DNA from: Nautilus pompilius | Lineage: Eukaryota > Mollusca > Cephalopoda > Nautilida > Nautilidae | Assembly: GCA_018389105.1 (NCBI GenBank) | Contig: JACATO010000089.1 | Location: 1 to 64,000, forward strand | DNA: 64,000 nucleotides | Reading direction: 5' to 3' | Shown: positions 29,401 through 40,600 of the stretch, one piece after another | How positions within the stretch are numbered: the stretch's first letter is position 1 | How the letters are laid out: each line of letters begins with the position of its first letter | Program-made: the position numbers and the translations under genes | Notes under the pieces: model-generated | Told to the model about the DNA's origin: nothing | Database searches by the model: none | Seen by the model: only the letters and a program-made list of their open reading frames with translations

Positions 29401-30533
29401 AACACATGGTTGTCTGTTGTTTGTGGGTTGTATTAAAGTAAACTGTTACAGGTACACTTTCTTATTATTAAAACACTTATTACTGACAAGGGAGAGACAA
29501 GTCAGAATTACATGTGTCAGTGTCTGTGGTTATTCCTCAAAATACAGCCTTTACAGGAACCGTATTATACCTCCATAACGGGTCATATTCTTTATCTGCT
29601 AAAGAAATTAAAGAGAACACTTCCTGTCATGGTTACTGATGTAGCTCCGCGCCTACAGATGAAGAGATGAACTGGTAGGATTTAGTAATTTACGGTGGTA
29701 ATCAATAGGGGATCAGTTATACAACATTAAATTAAAAATCATGTTATTAATTCTTAAATGTTAAGATAAAAGTACTTTGAATTTTAAATAATTTGGATAT
29801 ATATGTATTCCTAATAAAATTTCAATAAATAAACACAGATAACCCATTAGTGTCTGGTAAAGTATTAATTAAAATCCTTGGTTCCACGTGAAATACAACA
29901 GGTTCAGGCTTTACCTTTAGAAAATAAGTTTTACTTACAGCGGGCTTTCGTTTCGCTGTCCCCGCCCTTTCTCTGATGAGCCACTTTTCCGGAATATGCT
30001 CTTTCCCTTATTAATCGACCATCGTGATTTCTAACTAAACCGTTTATTTATAGTTATATTAATTTATTTGTTTGTTTTCTTGTTTTATCAGTTGATAGTT
30101 TACAGGAACAATGACATTTTTTTTAAAAATTAAAAAAACAGCTGCAAGCATGAGGCCGATTGTGGACGAGTCGTCTTGCAAGCTGAGAGGGATCCCAGGG
30201 GTCTCCTCGCCTTTCTAGGGCAGATTTGGCAGGGAAAGACTCGACTCTTCTTAGCCGATTTCCTGTGCAGCCGTCGATCCGAAGCCCGGATAACGTGGAA
30301 GGTCGGGTGGGGCGGATAGTTAAGGACCCGGCGTCGTAAAGCAGCAACAATATTGAACCTCTTTGAGGTTTGGATACAACCTCCATGAATGGACTGAATC
30401 TGGCCTCAGCAAGGAATGGAACCAGGTTGTGAACTCGTGAAAAGATTTAAATAAACACAGAGACAAAATTGGACGTTTTACCTGATGTCGTGGCCACCCC
30501 AATGGAGAGAAGCAGAAGGATGACGGCCTTCAT
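2518..30533 (-). CDS. Left gene: FCGBP-like multi-VWD protein, truncated at both ends relative to its neighbour
   Basis: The inferred exons are a signal peptide (30482-30533) followed by six VWD-C8-TIL-E modules. The signal exon ends in phase 1 and the first module starts in phase 1, so they can splice directly. No linker, EGF or vWA exon was found. Module 3 lacks exons B and C, and module 6 lacks exon E. Similarity to other units stops near 2254. No terminal exon or stop codon with good splice support could be identified between 800 and 2500, so the 3' end is unknown. The product would be secreted and cysteine-rich, as for the right gene. Given the deletions and frameshifts it may be a decaying copy or a mis-assembled one. 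Confidence 0.7.
3424..3581. repeat. Interrupted AAT microsatellite upstream of C8 exon, left module 6
   Basis: About 155 bp of imperfect AAT repeats in the B-C intron, ending next to the altered C8 acceptor. Confidence 0.93.
5463..5634. repeat. Tandem 84-88 bp duplication in intron upstream of left module 6
   Basis: Two adjacent copies (5463-5550 and 5551-5634) both begin TTAAAACACTTATTA and end CAGCCTTTACAG. Other units except module 5 have one copy. Confidence 0.88.
6439..9821 (-). CDS. Left gene module 5: intact VWD-C8-TIL-E
   Basis: Exons are A 9580-9821 (242 nt), B 8573-8883 (311), C 7768-8030 (263), D 7121-7326 (206) and E 6439-6625 (187). All are full length and in phase. Exon D reads MVYKIQTSAC where other copies read [10 protein letters not shown], produced by two compensating indels. 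It has the short A-B intron (about 0.7 kb). The intron upstream of exon A carries a tandem 88-bp duplication shared only with module 6. Confidence 0.88.
9949..10125. repeat. Tandem 88-bp duplication in intron upstream of left module 5
   Basis: Two nearly identical adjacent copies (9949-10037 and 10038-10125) of the same segment as at 5463-5634. Confidence 0.9.
10944..15279 (-). CDS. Left gene module 4: intact VWD-C8-TIL-E
   Basis: Exons are A 15038-15279 (242 nt), B 13071-13381 (311), C 12271-12533 (263), D 11625-11830 (206) and E 10944-11130 (187). All phases agree and no exon is broken. Exon A reads [16 protein letters not shown] (Ser to Thr before GDPH). It has the long A-B intron (about 1.65 kb), which contains only non-coding DNA with a short CA/GA run near 13601-13634. 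Confidence 0.88.
16452..17871 (-). pseudogene. Left gene module 3: internally deleted (exons B and C missing)
   Basis: Only exons A 17630-17871, D 17129-17331 and E 16452-16638 remain. A junction near 17460 joins the C-D intron of one unit directly to the A-B intron, removing the second half of VWD and the whole C8 domain. A ends in phase 0 but D begins in phase 1, so skipping from A to D breaks frame. Exon D has also lost three separate single bases (203 nt instead of 206) and its donor is GTATGT instead of GTACGT. Exon A itself is intact with GDPHY. This module cannot make a normal VWD fold. Confidence 0.82.
18904..23525 (-). CDS. Left gene module 2: intact VWD-C8-TIL-E
   Basis: Exons are A 23284-23525 (242 nt), B 21328-21638 (311), C 20528-20790 (263), D 19887-20092 (206) and E 18904-19090 (187). 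All are full length and in phase, giving an open 403-codon module. It shows [22 protein letters not shown], the C8 cysteine set and a 10-Cys TIL exon. Exon B reads DGKHRVEV, a His-to-Lys change unique among copies. It has the long A-B intron. Confidence 0.88.
24557..29193 (-). CDS. Left gene module 1: VWD-C8-TIL-E with GDPY variant
   Basis: Exons are A 28952-29193 (242 nt), B 27004-27314 (311), C 26167-26427 (261), D 25516-25720 (205) and E 24557-24743 (187). Exon A reads SGDPYYKTFDG, so the His of the GDPH motif is replaced by Tyr. Exon B begins with Leu (acceptor CAG/TTAAAC) where all others begin with Val. Exon C has lost two bases right at its start and would meet a stop at once. Exon D lacks one base near its acceptor. 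It has the long A-B intron (1.6 kb). It is the first module after the signal peptide. Confidence 0.75.
26432..26491. repeat. AAT microsatellite next to C8 exon, left module 1
   Basis: About 60 bp of slightly interrupted AAT repeats abutting the C8 acceptor at 26427. Confidence 0.92.
30482..30533 (-). CDS. Exon 1 of left gene: signal peptide
   Basis: ATG at 30533. It encodes the same 17 residues as exon 1 of the right gene ([17 protein letters not shown]), with a donor at 30481 leaving phase 1. The identity over this exon and the neighbouring promoter shows the two genes are duplicates. Confidence 0.85.
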
Positions 30534-30572
30534 GATTTCTGCTGCGTCAAGGAGACAAACTGGTTCGTCCTC

Positions 30573-30601
30573 CTTATATTGAGTCCGGGTGTCCCCCGGA
30601 C
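30573..30601 (-). promoter_or_regulatory. Core promoter of left gene: TATA box plus inverted repeat
   Basis: A TATAAGG box (30573-30579) is about 40 bp upstream of the ATG. The same inverted repeat gtccgggtgtcccccggac (30583-30601) lies immediately upstream, as in the right gene. Confidence 0.6.
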
Positions 30602-32249
30602 GTTTGAAAGGAAAATAATACTGAAGTTTCTCTTTGTATTAATTTACTATTTAAGCAATCCTTATCTAGTTACACAATAAAAGACGATCTGGTGTAATCA
30701 ATGTAATAAAAGAATTTCAAAATCTTGAAAGAGAAAAGCTGTATAGAGCATTCGATAATCATAAAATTAATGGCAGAACTAGTTATTGAAATAAGAGCAA
30801 CATCTGTTGTTGAATATTTAAAGTGTCTTTTAATCAAAAGGTTTAGATATCTATTAATGATTAAATCTGAATTAAATATATCAATAAAATGTACCAAACG
30901 TTAAAAACGATTTTTATACCTTCGCAGATAAATCCTCAAACTCGCGCATAATGTGAATTATCTTTTTATCCCAGTGTCTACTACCTGCCATTCATTTGCA
31001 TTCTAATAACCGGCAAATTTATATTACTCGGCTCAGGTTGAGTCGCAAACTCTGTGACGTATACAGGCTCTTTCCTCATTAATTAAAACCCATTGTAACA
31101 ACAAACGGCCGCAACTCCACGCACGCGATTTGTATTACGAGTTTGTCGACTAAATATACAGCCAGTTCAACAGAAATATTAACTGGTCAGATCTCGTTAG
31201 CTGGGTTATGTGATGGTCTAATAAGTGAGGGGAGAACTGACGTGGAATGCGGAGGGTTAACCGTCGCGTCTAGAGGCCATCGTCTTTTGATCTATACCGG
31301 GATAATAATTTTTAAAAAGGCAAGGAATGCTAGCCATTTTTATAGACAAATCCAGATCAAAGAGAGCTCTTGGGTTCCGGATACTCCACAAATCCTCTTC
31401 TAGGGTACTAAAATAATTTAATAATTTTTCTACAATATCTCAATGAAGCATCTCCACCTCAAGACCCGGTATAATTAGGGGTCGCATAGAATACTAACCG
31501 ATAATGAGGCCATGTTACGAACAGGCTGCAGTATCTATTGAACTAGTTAGCTGGCGGTCTGGAGGAAATTAGGAGATATCAACTGGTAAAAGGATATGAA
31601 ATAAGACATCCAGCCTAAAATTTATTTGCATAAGTTTTGAGAAAATAATGATTTTAACAAAAAACAGAAACACAGGAAAAGTGGAACCGAAAAGGATATT
31701 TAAAAGGGTTTTTCAGACACTAATTTATTAATTGGCTACCAAAAAATAACTGAACAAATTACACAATACGATTAAACAAGGAAAGCAAATTAGGCTTAAA
31801 GGTTGGTAAATGAATACGTAATTATATGAATCATTAATGGAAAAAACCCCAGAAAATCCCTGATTATTTGTTCGTCAATTAGGTTGCTAGATAAAAGAAT
31901 ATCCCATAACTTTAAATTTCGAATTAACAGAGGACTTGGCCAAAGGTATTCGTGCCTTTAAGGAGAAAATCTAATTCATATTCTTGCCACTGTTGTTCCG
32001 TCTAGTGAAACTGTTCAGCTGGCTGGCTAAATAAACAATATTCCAGTTTAAGTTTTACATTAGAGAGGGCGAGGGATGGTCAGCTCTCCTGTCTCGATCT
32101 TCTACCTTCACTCGATCAATTGATCTTCCCAATTTAAGAAAAGCTAAATCTACCGGCTTCATTATGGAGTCACACACATCCCCAGGTTATATAGACCCGA
32201 TTTTGTGTTCATCTTAATAATTTAAGACTATAAATACCATAAAATCTGA

Positions 32250-32380
32250 GAAAGATGAAGACTCGCAAAGGGTTCGTGTGTGTGACATTAGCTGGTGTGT
32301 AACACGTTATACGGTGGCTGGTATTGGTGCTGTGCAGCCATGTGTACTCTCGTCTGAACTATACAGCTGTTTATATACAG
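32250..32380. repeat. Segmental duplication landmark, copy 2
   Basis: Near-identical to 1-138 except for small indels. Similarity stops abruptly after CTGTTTATATAC on both sides. Confidence 0.85.
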
Positions 32381-32820
32381 GTGTTACTGCATGAATTCAG
32401 CCATCAGATTGCTGTTAGCCATAAGCAAGGCTCCAACCGAACTCCAGTCAACCCTCGCTGCTCTCGATGGCGGATGGTGAACTTCTATAAATGTGAGATT
32501 CCTGGAGACCATAATTCCAGCAGCACAGGCCTCGGCGGCTACTCGAGAAATCCATCCTTTGGTTGTTCCACAAATAACGCGACGATCGAAGCGATTCTTC
32601 GATGAACGACTTTCCAATCCAGAGGAAGAAGCATTGAATTCCACACATTCTATCCAATTAGAGACCCAGCACTGGGGCATTTAAGGCTCGCATTGAGGCT
32701 CAATAGACTCAGTTACACGTTTGTATTCCTCCGCCCAATTAGCCGTGTGGCTTCACTATCGATGTGGAGTAGGAATTTACTGTGGCGACACCATTTCCGG
32801 TCTCGTGCAGAAAGTGCGGT

Positions 32821-33293
32821 CGTCCAGGTGAGAGGTTCAGGAAGATTTAAAGCTGAGGCTCGTCCAGGTGAGAGGTTCAGGAAGATTTAAAGCTGAGGCT
32901 CGTCCAGGTGAGAGGTTCAGCAAGATTTAAAACTGAGGCTCGTCCAGGTGAGTGGTTCAGGAAGATTTAAAGCTGAGTCTCGTCCAGGTGAGAGGTTCAG
33001 CAAGATTTAAAGCTGAGGTTCATCCAGGTGAGAGGTTCAGCAAGATTTAAAGCTGAGTCTCGTCCAGGTGAGAGGTTCAGCAAGATTTAAAGCTGAGTCA
33101 CGTCCAGGTGAGAGGTTCAGGAAGATTTAAAGCTGAGGCTCGTCCAGGTGAGAGGTTCAGCAAGATTTAAAGCTGAGGCTCGTCCAGGTGAGAGGTTCAG
33201 CAAGATTTAAAGCTGAGGCTCGTCCAGGTGAGAGGTTCAGCAAGATTTAAAGCTGAGGCTCTGAGAGGTTCAGCAAGATTTAAAGCTGAGGCT
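32821..33293 (+). repeat. 40-bp minisatellite, about 11.8 copies
   Basis: Eleven full 40-bp units run from 32821 to 33260, with a final 33-bp partial unit to 33293. Each unit begins CGTCCAGGTGAGAGGTTCAG. Variants differ at a few positions (GAAG/CAAG, GAGGCT/GAGTCT). Nearly every unit contains CAGGTGAG, a perfect splice-donor consensus on the plus strand. It lies in intergenic DNA between the two genes and is absent from the left-hand unit. Confidence 0.95.
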
Positions 33294-36200
33294 CGCGGTT
33301 CTCGTTCTACTTCAATTTCTGCTCGTGAAAAGCTATCGTCATCTATGTCTCGGCTCCCTGTTCTCTATATGCTTCTGGTGATGCTGCCCGTAAAAGGTGC
33401 GACGGCTGAGCTGTTATTCTCTCACCTGTAGATAATTAACCCCACCTTCGTCTATCCGTGGCACAAAGTCGCCTGGATGATTTGGCTGTACTGGCAGACG
33501 ATAGCCGCGAGACACAGCTGCTGGGGGAGAGCAGCAGAACAGACAAGTTGGAGACACGGTCAGAAAGATGGAGATTTGTGTCGAGAGGGTCTCCTCCCGT
33601 CGGGTCGGTTACTCAGCGTGTTGTACTTCTGCATTTACATTAAAAAACACCAACTGATTCAGAATCTTTTAAAAACTTTTATTAATAAAAAGAAGACAAC
33701 TGAACACCAAATCCGACATTGCAACAATACGTGGCTCCTATAATTAAGCTGTGCAGGGCTCTGGGCTGCAGTGCCACGCTACTTCCGGTGTGAATACAAT
33801 AAGAGGTATAGATATCTTCTATGATAATGTGTGTTTTATAAAAGGACTTATGCGCTTGATGTTTGTTGTCTCCTTCTATAAATGTTAAACCTTTATGCAA
33901 TGCAACCCTTATTCTGGATTATGAAAAACTGTGATATATAACAGACACCTGGAACTATGTAACATATTAATGTAGGACTCTCATATCATACACCTTCATG
34001 GTGCTGTTGCGCGATTTCAAATTTCTGACTCTTTCATTTACATTTCTCAATCTATAATTTGAAAATAATATATAATTTGTTATAGTAATTTATATTTAAT
34101 CTAAATATATCGTTGATTAAAAATTATTCAGTGCTTATTTTTGGTTTTCTTTCAAAAAGAATTGAGCCCTTTTTAATCTTACGAAGCGATAATTTACATG
34201 TGATACTTTGTTGTGTTGTCTAGGGACCTCACTGTAAATATTTCAATTAATTATGTTTGTTTTTTGTATTTTTATATGTATATAGACATTGAATAATTAT
34301 GCATTTTGGGCCCCTCAGAATTTACTACGATGGTATCGTGTAGCTACACTAATCGGGTAGTTACATATATGCAGTTTGTGTGTTAATACACGACATATTT
34401 TTTTGTGTATTTGAGATAGGGGTATCAACTATTATAAGAGACATACATTATTATGAGATATATATAGTCATTCACGTTGAGTAGAAAATTTATGATTTTT
34501 TTTAGTTCATATGAAGATAAATGTGATATAATAACTGGAGGGCGTCAGTGAATTCAATGTTTTTTTAGGCTATGGCAGTGAAACCAAATTTCTGGACATA
34601 GTAAGCTTGTTTGAACATATATTTATATCAGAGTTTAGACAAAGATTGCACACATAAAGAAAGGCATAAAATACAGGTAATAGTTGGCTTCATATATACA
34701 GGGACATTATGGATTCTTGGTGACTTAACACTTGAAGTACTAGGCCTCGTTGCAAAGATGGAATGTGATAATTTTGATTCTATACATTTTCTCGAGCAGG
34801 CAGGAAGAATATCAGAATGTTTCAAGAACTGCCACCAATTTAAACGTAGCACCTCGAGAAATTCTTTTAGAAACCAGAAAAGTAAACGCATTGAATGTAT
34901 ATTTAACACATCTGAGGATCTGGTAGACCGTGATCATAGGAAAAGAATATAAGATCAGAAAGATAACCATAAAATCATATGTAATAACGCTTGGATCACA
35001 CCAGCCACAGCTAAAATCATTTCTAAAAACAAAACTCAGAAGTCAAGATAACAAAGCAGTGTAAATTTTCTGCTTGGAATAAGGAGTTTGTTTGTTTGCC
35101 TAGAATGTGGCATTTAAAAACATGATGCATTTTGTTTTGCATGTAGCTTATTTTCTCATGGTTCTGGTCATAGTAAGGCAGGTAATTCTTGGGTTTATGA
35201 CAAGTTGAGAGCATGTGTTTCTTTTATTTCTAGCAATAAACGCTACAAGATTCTGGGTGATATGTAGGCCAATGTGGATCCAAAATCCACTGGATATTAA
35301 AAAAAACAAAAAACAGAATCCGTTGAAGGTGTGTTGAGAGGGTAGGACGAGAGAGTAGAGGCCCTAAGAAAAAACTCCAAGAGAAACATTTTTTGTTGCC
35401 ACTGATAAAAATTAAAAATAGTTCACATATTTTTTGTTTGTTTTACCTCGTATCTTTCACGTTACTATTTACTGCTTTTTCTGAAGAATTGTTATTTTTT
35501 TGTTAATTAAAAAATTGTAAAATACATATATATTTTTAACGATTCATACAAGAATCTCGATTCTCTTCCCGCTGGATGGACGCTGAGGCGAGTAATTGTG
35601 AATTCCGATGTTGATGTGGTAGACACATCACTGACTCAGTATTTCGTCTCGTCGATATTCGTCCACGTACGCAGAGGTTTCCATGGCGCAATAACCTCTC
35701 TGCATGACGCCCGCTGGCTGTCAATAATATTCCTGTTCTTATCTCTGGACAAACAGGTAAACAGAAATAACGTTTTTTTTATGCAAGCCTCGTCTCCTCT
35801 TGAGGTGCTGGCTCGCTGGACTGTTTCTTCTTGGCCTGACTTGTATTCTCGTTAACTGAGCAGGAGGCTGGAACATCTACATCTTATGACTACATTTATT
35901 GACCTTACTCGGTCATGTTACCAATGTATAAATTCACTCACCTTCCATATTTACAGAAATAACCTAGAATTATTGAATGTCCATTAAAGAATCTGTTGAC
36001 ACAACATGCCACTGTCAGTCGGCCAGATGGATGCTAAGCCAAAGAAATAGTTTGGCTGGCTCCATCATTATGGCAGAGCTATTTAGAAACCGCACAAGAT
36101 GTTGGAATTATATTGTTTTATTGTCGCCTTTGTCTATGATTTATTGCTGATACAAATTAAAGCGACAAGAGATTATGGGAAGTTTTATTACAACATTCCA

Positions 36201-36900
36201 AAGAAAAGGTGCGTGTTATTACCTGTGGTAACAGAGCGAGGATCTCAGGTGAAAGTCGCCTATTCGGTTACAGGAAAGAAATGTGTGGCTGTTACCTGGG
36301 CAGTAAACAAAATAATGATGGGGTAGGTTTTTTTTTCTACAAATAAACAAAGTCTTTGTCTTAGTTAGGATTCATGAGATAAACAACGATCACGTCGACA
36401 AAGAGAATATGAGATTCAAAATAAACAATTTTGAAATCGAGCTCCGGCCAGGTCAGCGTGACCTGACGTTCTGGAAGGTCTCATGATTGACAAGGGATTC
36501 AGCCTAAGATCAAATCAGAACTTTGCCAAAGCGAAGTTCAAAAGACTTGCAATATAACAGCAATCATCTGTTTTTTTGCTTGTTTCCTTAGCTCCGGATG
36601 AAGTTGAATTTATTATTAAACAATAAATTAATTCTTGGTACTCTACTAATTTTCTCCACACGTGAGATGATATATATTATATATATATTTATAATGTAGA
36701 TTCCTTTTGGTTAGTATCTATAATATAGTCGCTTTATATCATGCAGATAAATAGGCATTATCTGAATTTAATCAATGATATATATTCACAATCAAAAAGT
36801 AATCTTTTTAACCTTTCTTAATTATATACTGCCTTGATAAAAATGGTGTATAACAGAAAGCCTTAGATAAACAATACCAAGAAATAAGTCAATTTAGTTT
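33294..36900. other. Intergenic region between the two genes
   Basis: AT-rich DNA with no recognisable exon on either strand. Short open stretches at 34611-34952, 35598-35855 and 36099-36326 (plus strand) match no family I know and lack supporting splice or start context. A TA-rich run is at 36669-36690. Confidence 0.5.
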
Positions 36901-36912
36901 TCAAATCTTGCA

Positions 36913-36922
36913 TTTATTTATT
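36913..36922 (-). terminator. Candidate polyadenylation signal of right gene
   Basis: AATAAATAAA on the minus strand lies about 170 nt downstream of the stop codon. It is a canonical hexamer in two overlapping copies. The region is AT-rich, so chance occurrence is possible. Confidence 0.5.
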
Positions 36923-37091
36923 TTCGAATAATGTTTTATAATTTTCAAAGGTTTAGCCGCAGTAGTGATATCATAATCTTTTGTTACAATAAGCAATAGA
37001 AAAATTAAATTACAACAAAAGCTTTTTATGGAGGTGTAGTAAAGTTCGTGTAGCCACTTCCGGTCGGATACGGAAGGTGTGACTTCTCGCG

Positions 37092-37651
37092 TTATTCACA
37101 CACCACCTGGTTTAGTGTATGCAGGAAAGCTTTCAGCTTGTCAAAGCTGGTCACCATGAAAACGTTTTTGCTATCCGTCAGCTGTAACAGCTGATATTTA
37201 TTTGCTTTTGCAATTCCAACAGCAACAATTTTCGCATTTATTTTCGTTCTGATCAGTTTGGCGTATTTTCTGGCTCTCCAAAGATCAGAGGTTCTGCCGT
37301 CCGTTAGAATCACCACAATTTTGTCTACTTTATTTCTTCCTCCGTGTTCGGCCGTGAAGCTGTTGGTGTACACAAACCTCAGAGCAGTTCCCAACATTGT
37401 TCCGCCAGTAGAACGTGGCAAATTCTGAATGGCTTTTATCACCTGCTCCTTGTCGAAATAGTCGTTTAGCCAAAACTGGTTTTGGGTTCCACTGTTAAAG
37501 GTCACCACGCCAATTCTGGCTTTGGTTTCGCCGACATCTGTTGATTTGATGAATGTTTCCAAGAAACTTCTAATCTGTGCCATACCCTTAGAGCCAATGC
37601 TTCCGGACCTGTCGACGGTAAACACGATGTCTTCTGCTTTCTGTCCGCACA
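37092..37651 (-). CDS. Terminal exon of right gene: vWA domain with intact MIDAS
   Basis: The acceptor CCTCCTTTAG precedes 37651. The exon runs 560 nt to TAA at 37092-37094, giving about 185 residues. It is a single complete von Willebrand factor A domain. The metal-binding motif is present in all three parts: [11 protein letters not shown] (DxSxS), a Thr in [11 protein letters not shown], and Asp in [10 protein letters not shown]. vWA domains with this motif bind divalent cations and protein ligands such as collagen, so this end probably mediates adhesion or assembly. A terminal cysteine (VVCE-stop) could pair with the cysteine at the domain start (VCGQKAED), a common vWA arrangement. No copy was found in the left gene. 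Confidence 0.92.
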
Positions 37652-40600
37652 CTAAAGGAGGGGGGGAAATGGTAAAAGATGGAACTTCTATTAAAATCAT
37701 GGTTAAAATATACAATTTAGTGTCAGACAATTCAGATAAAGGATATTAATCTTTTTCTAAAAGAAAATAGAAATAATTTGCTTGATCTCCATTCAAGTTA
37801 CAAATAAATAACACGATGACGAGAAGTTTGGTATCAGTTCTTTGATTGAAAGCCAGCAATTATTACAGCCATCGTCATTTAGATTTCTGTTTCCTTATTA
37901 ACTCTTAGAATAGGAGTCATCCTCCACCTCGGTGAACTGGCTGTAACAATTACTAAAATAACAGTTAAAAACATCTAACGTATACCGTTAAACAGAGGAA
38001 TAAGGTAATGACTCTAAACGTTCCCCTGTCCAAGACATCATTCACAATCTCACCTTTTTTAAATGTTTACAAAAAGATTAGCTGTTTCTTTAATAAGTGA
38101 AGTCCTGTTTGGGTTTTGATCAGATAACCAGATTCTAACAAACTCTACACTACCGGGGATTAGGCGTAGTAGTCCAAGAAATTAAAGGTAAGAAATAATT
38201 TAGAATAAAAGGATGGGTAACAATATCTGGCTAAAGATTCATCTTTGCTTCGTCTAACCGATCTTTATTACAGCAATAAATAATAAATTCAATACAATTC
38301 ATTTTATCCGATGATATAAAAATAAATTAAAATATGGAACGAATTGAAAATCTACTAATTTGGTTCAAGATATTTCTACAATTTTAAAGAAAGCATTTAG
38401 AATCCAATAATCTTTTATTTTTCTATCTTTTCTGATATCCACAAGTGCACAAATATTTCGAGACTTTGAACCTTTCAGTTCATGGCATTTAAGACAAGTA
38501 ACCTCCAGCTATTGTTAATAAGTTTACCTTTATTCTTTTTACAGCTGTGCCCTTCTCTGGTGTAGTCTTTCGGGCAGACACACTGCCTTAGTCCATCCAA
38601 GATGTCGCATCCATGTTCACACTTAAGCGAATCGGTCTTCAATGTTCCACGTCCATTCACATCAGCAACACAGCTGGCTACTGACTGGCATCCAGGTAGC
38701 ACGATATTCTGGCCCAGCTGAAATATCAGGGAGAACTGTTATTAGAAACTGAGCTTAAGAATGTAGATTATTACTTTATCTTAGTAAATTAATCTAAAGA
38801 TCAAACCTGAGTGAAGAGAAGTCGAGCGAGGAAATATAGTTATCTACACGCTGCGCTCATAAGCTGACGTCCCACACACCTGATACCTTCTCACCGCTAT
38901 GAGATCTAGAATTCACCTGAGTGTTAAGTGTTTAGCGCTTCTTTAACCATTCAGTGCAGTTTAAAATATCATCTTTATTAGAAAAGGACAGGAGGAGTGA
39001 CTTCAGACTACAACGGACATAAAAGGAGAGTCAGGAGGTGAAGATAGGTACAATGATGATGTCTGAACTTACTGGGATGTAGGAGCTTCCCTTCCCATCT
39101 TTGTACACACAGCCACAATCTTTTTGGGGGATGCACTGGTCGCCGCTCAGAACGAATCCTTGTTTGCACACGCAGCCTTCTATGTTCTTCAAGCTGCACT
39201 GGGACTGCGACTGCGAGTCGGAACAGGTTGGCTGACAGCCGCTCGTCCTATACTGGTATTCCAGGTTCTTACCACATTTCAAGGCTAAAATAAATTAGCA
39301 GAACTGGATTAAATAGCATCCCTAATTCAGGGGAAGGGATAACAAAAAACAACAGATATCAGATGTCTGACTTCAACTGATTTTTCTCCAATCTGCAGTC
39401 GAAACCTCTCCTTTCTGATGTCTTAACTCTCTGGCACACAAAATTAGGCTGAAGTTGGTTAATTTTTACATTGCAGTAGAGGTCAGCCACATAATGATAA
39501 TAAAATATAAAACTTTGTTATCAGGTAAACAGGATTTGGTGTGGAAACTCTTTCCCTTAAATTATCGACTGACAGCAAAGTGAAAATGTAGCTGAACAGA
39601 ATAACATCTGCCAGTAATGAGACAAAGTGGGTAATTCATGCTGGTATATCTCCCATAAGACTTTGGTGAGGCCTGTTTTAAGAGGAATTCAGATTATTAA
39701 ATAAGCAATTTTTAGTTTAAATTGCATTTTCCAAAAAACAATTATTATATTATATCAGCTATAGGTGATGATCTCACCCAAACGCTCAGCCATACAAGAT
39801 GGGAGGCTGGATTGGAAAGATTTATCCCCCTTGTTAGATCCTCAAAGTAAAACTGCGGACGATCCAGTCGGACCTCGTTAAACGGGAAGGAAACTCAATT
39901 ATCGAGTAAAATCTGAACACATTCTTCCATTTTTTAAAAACGAAAAAAACTGCATATTTTACCCCAATTCTCTTGCGAATGATAATTCTGATTGTTTGCA
40001 TAAATGAGCCTTAACTTTTCTTAAATTAAATAATGAAAACCTGAATTAAGAAATCACTGACAAGAAACAGAAAAGACTTGTTTCCAGTCGGACTGTCTTT
40101 AAATAATTGTGTTCTATCCCTGCTTAGTAACCAACCAGTAAACGAGGATCTTAATTATTTACTTTTCCTTATTGAATAGAAACAAGCGAACTGATTGTGT
40201 ATCAATAAGGAAAATATGTACAGAATTTAAAAAGTCGTCGTAATTTCTCCTCCTCGCTGTTAATAAAGAAGGAAAGATTTGGTTGGTAAGACTGCAGTTT
40301 CTTTAACATCAGCAGGGAAGTTCAGGATTCATGAGGCTAAACCGATATCGAGGCGCACCATCCGAAATGGGCTGGCAACAGGTCCAGCGCTCAGGCAAAC
40401 TTAGACACGGATGAACAGCGATACCGCGGTCCACTGCTCACCTGAGGAAAAGTCTGCTAATCAGTGAAGACGACGCCCCCCAGCGATAATTTGTCACTGT
40501 TCGCTATTTCCAGTCCTGCTCGAGCCATTCGGGGAACGGCTCGAAGATGTACAGGACCTTAATTGAGACGTTGAGGATCCCATTGGAGCCAACGAGTCCG

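Larger units (their letters stand above)
29941..32230. repeat. Duplicated intron 1 and upstream region, left copy
   Basis: It aligns along its length with about 60151-62650 of the right gene, with numerous substitutions and indels. It covers the 5' part of intron 1, exon 1, the promoter and about 1.7 kb upstream. This is the diverged single-copy framework of the duplication, clearly older than the module amplification. Confidence 0.8.

Noticed and set aside
30120-30420. GC-richer segment in intron 1, similar to 60350-60650, at first taken for a SINE
   Set aside because: The similarity is explained by the gene duplication itself. No RNA-polymerase III box, tail or target-site duplication was evident.
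32384-32680. Overlapping open frames on both strands just right of the duplication landmark
   Set aside because: No family signature and no conservation in the left unit. Both strands are open by chance in GC-richer DNA.
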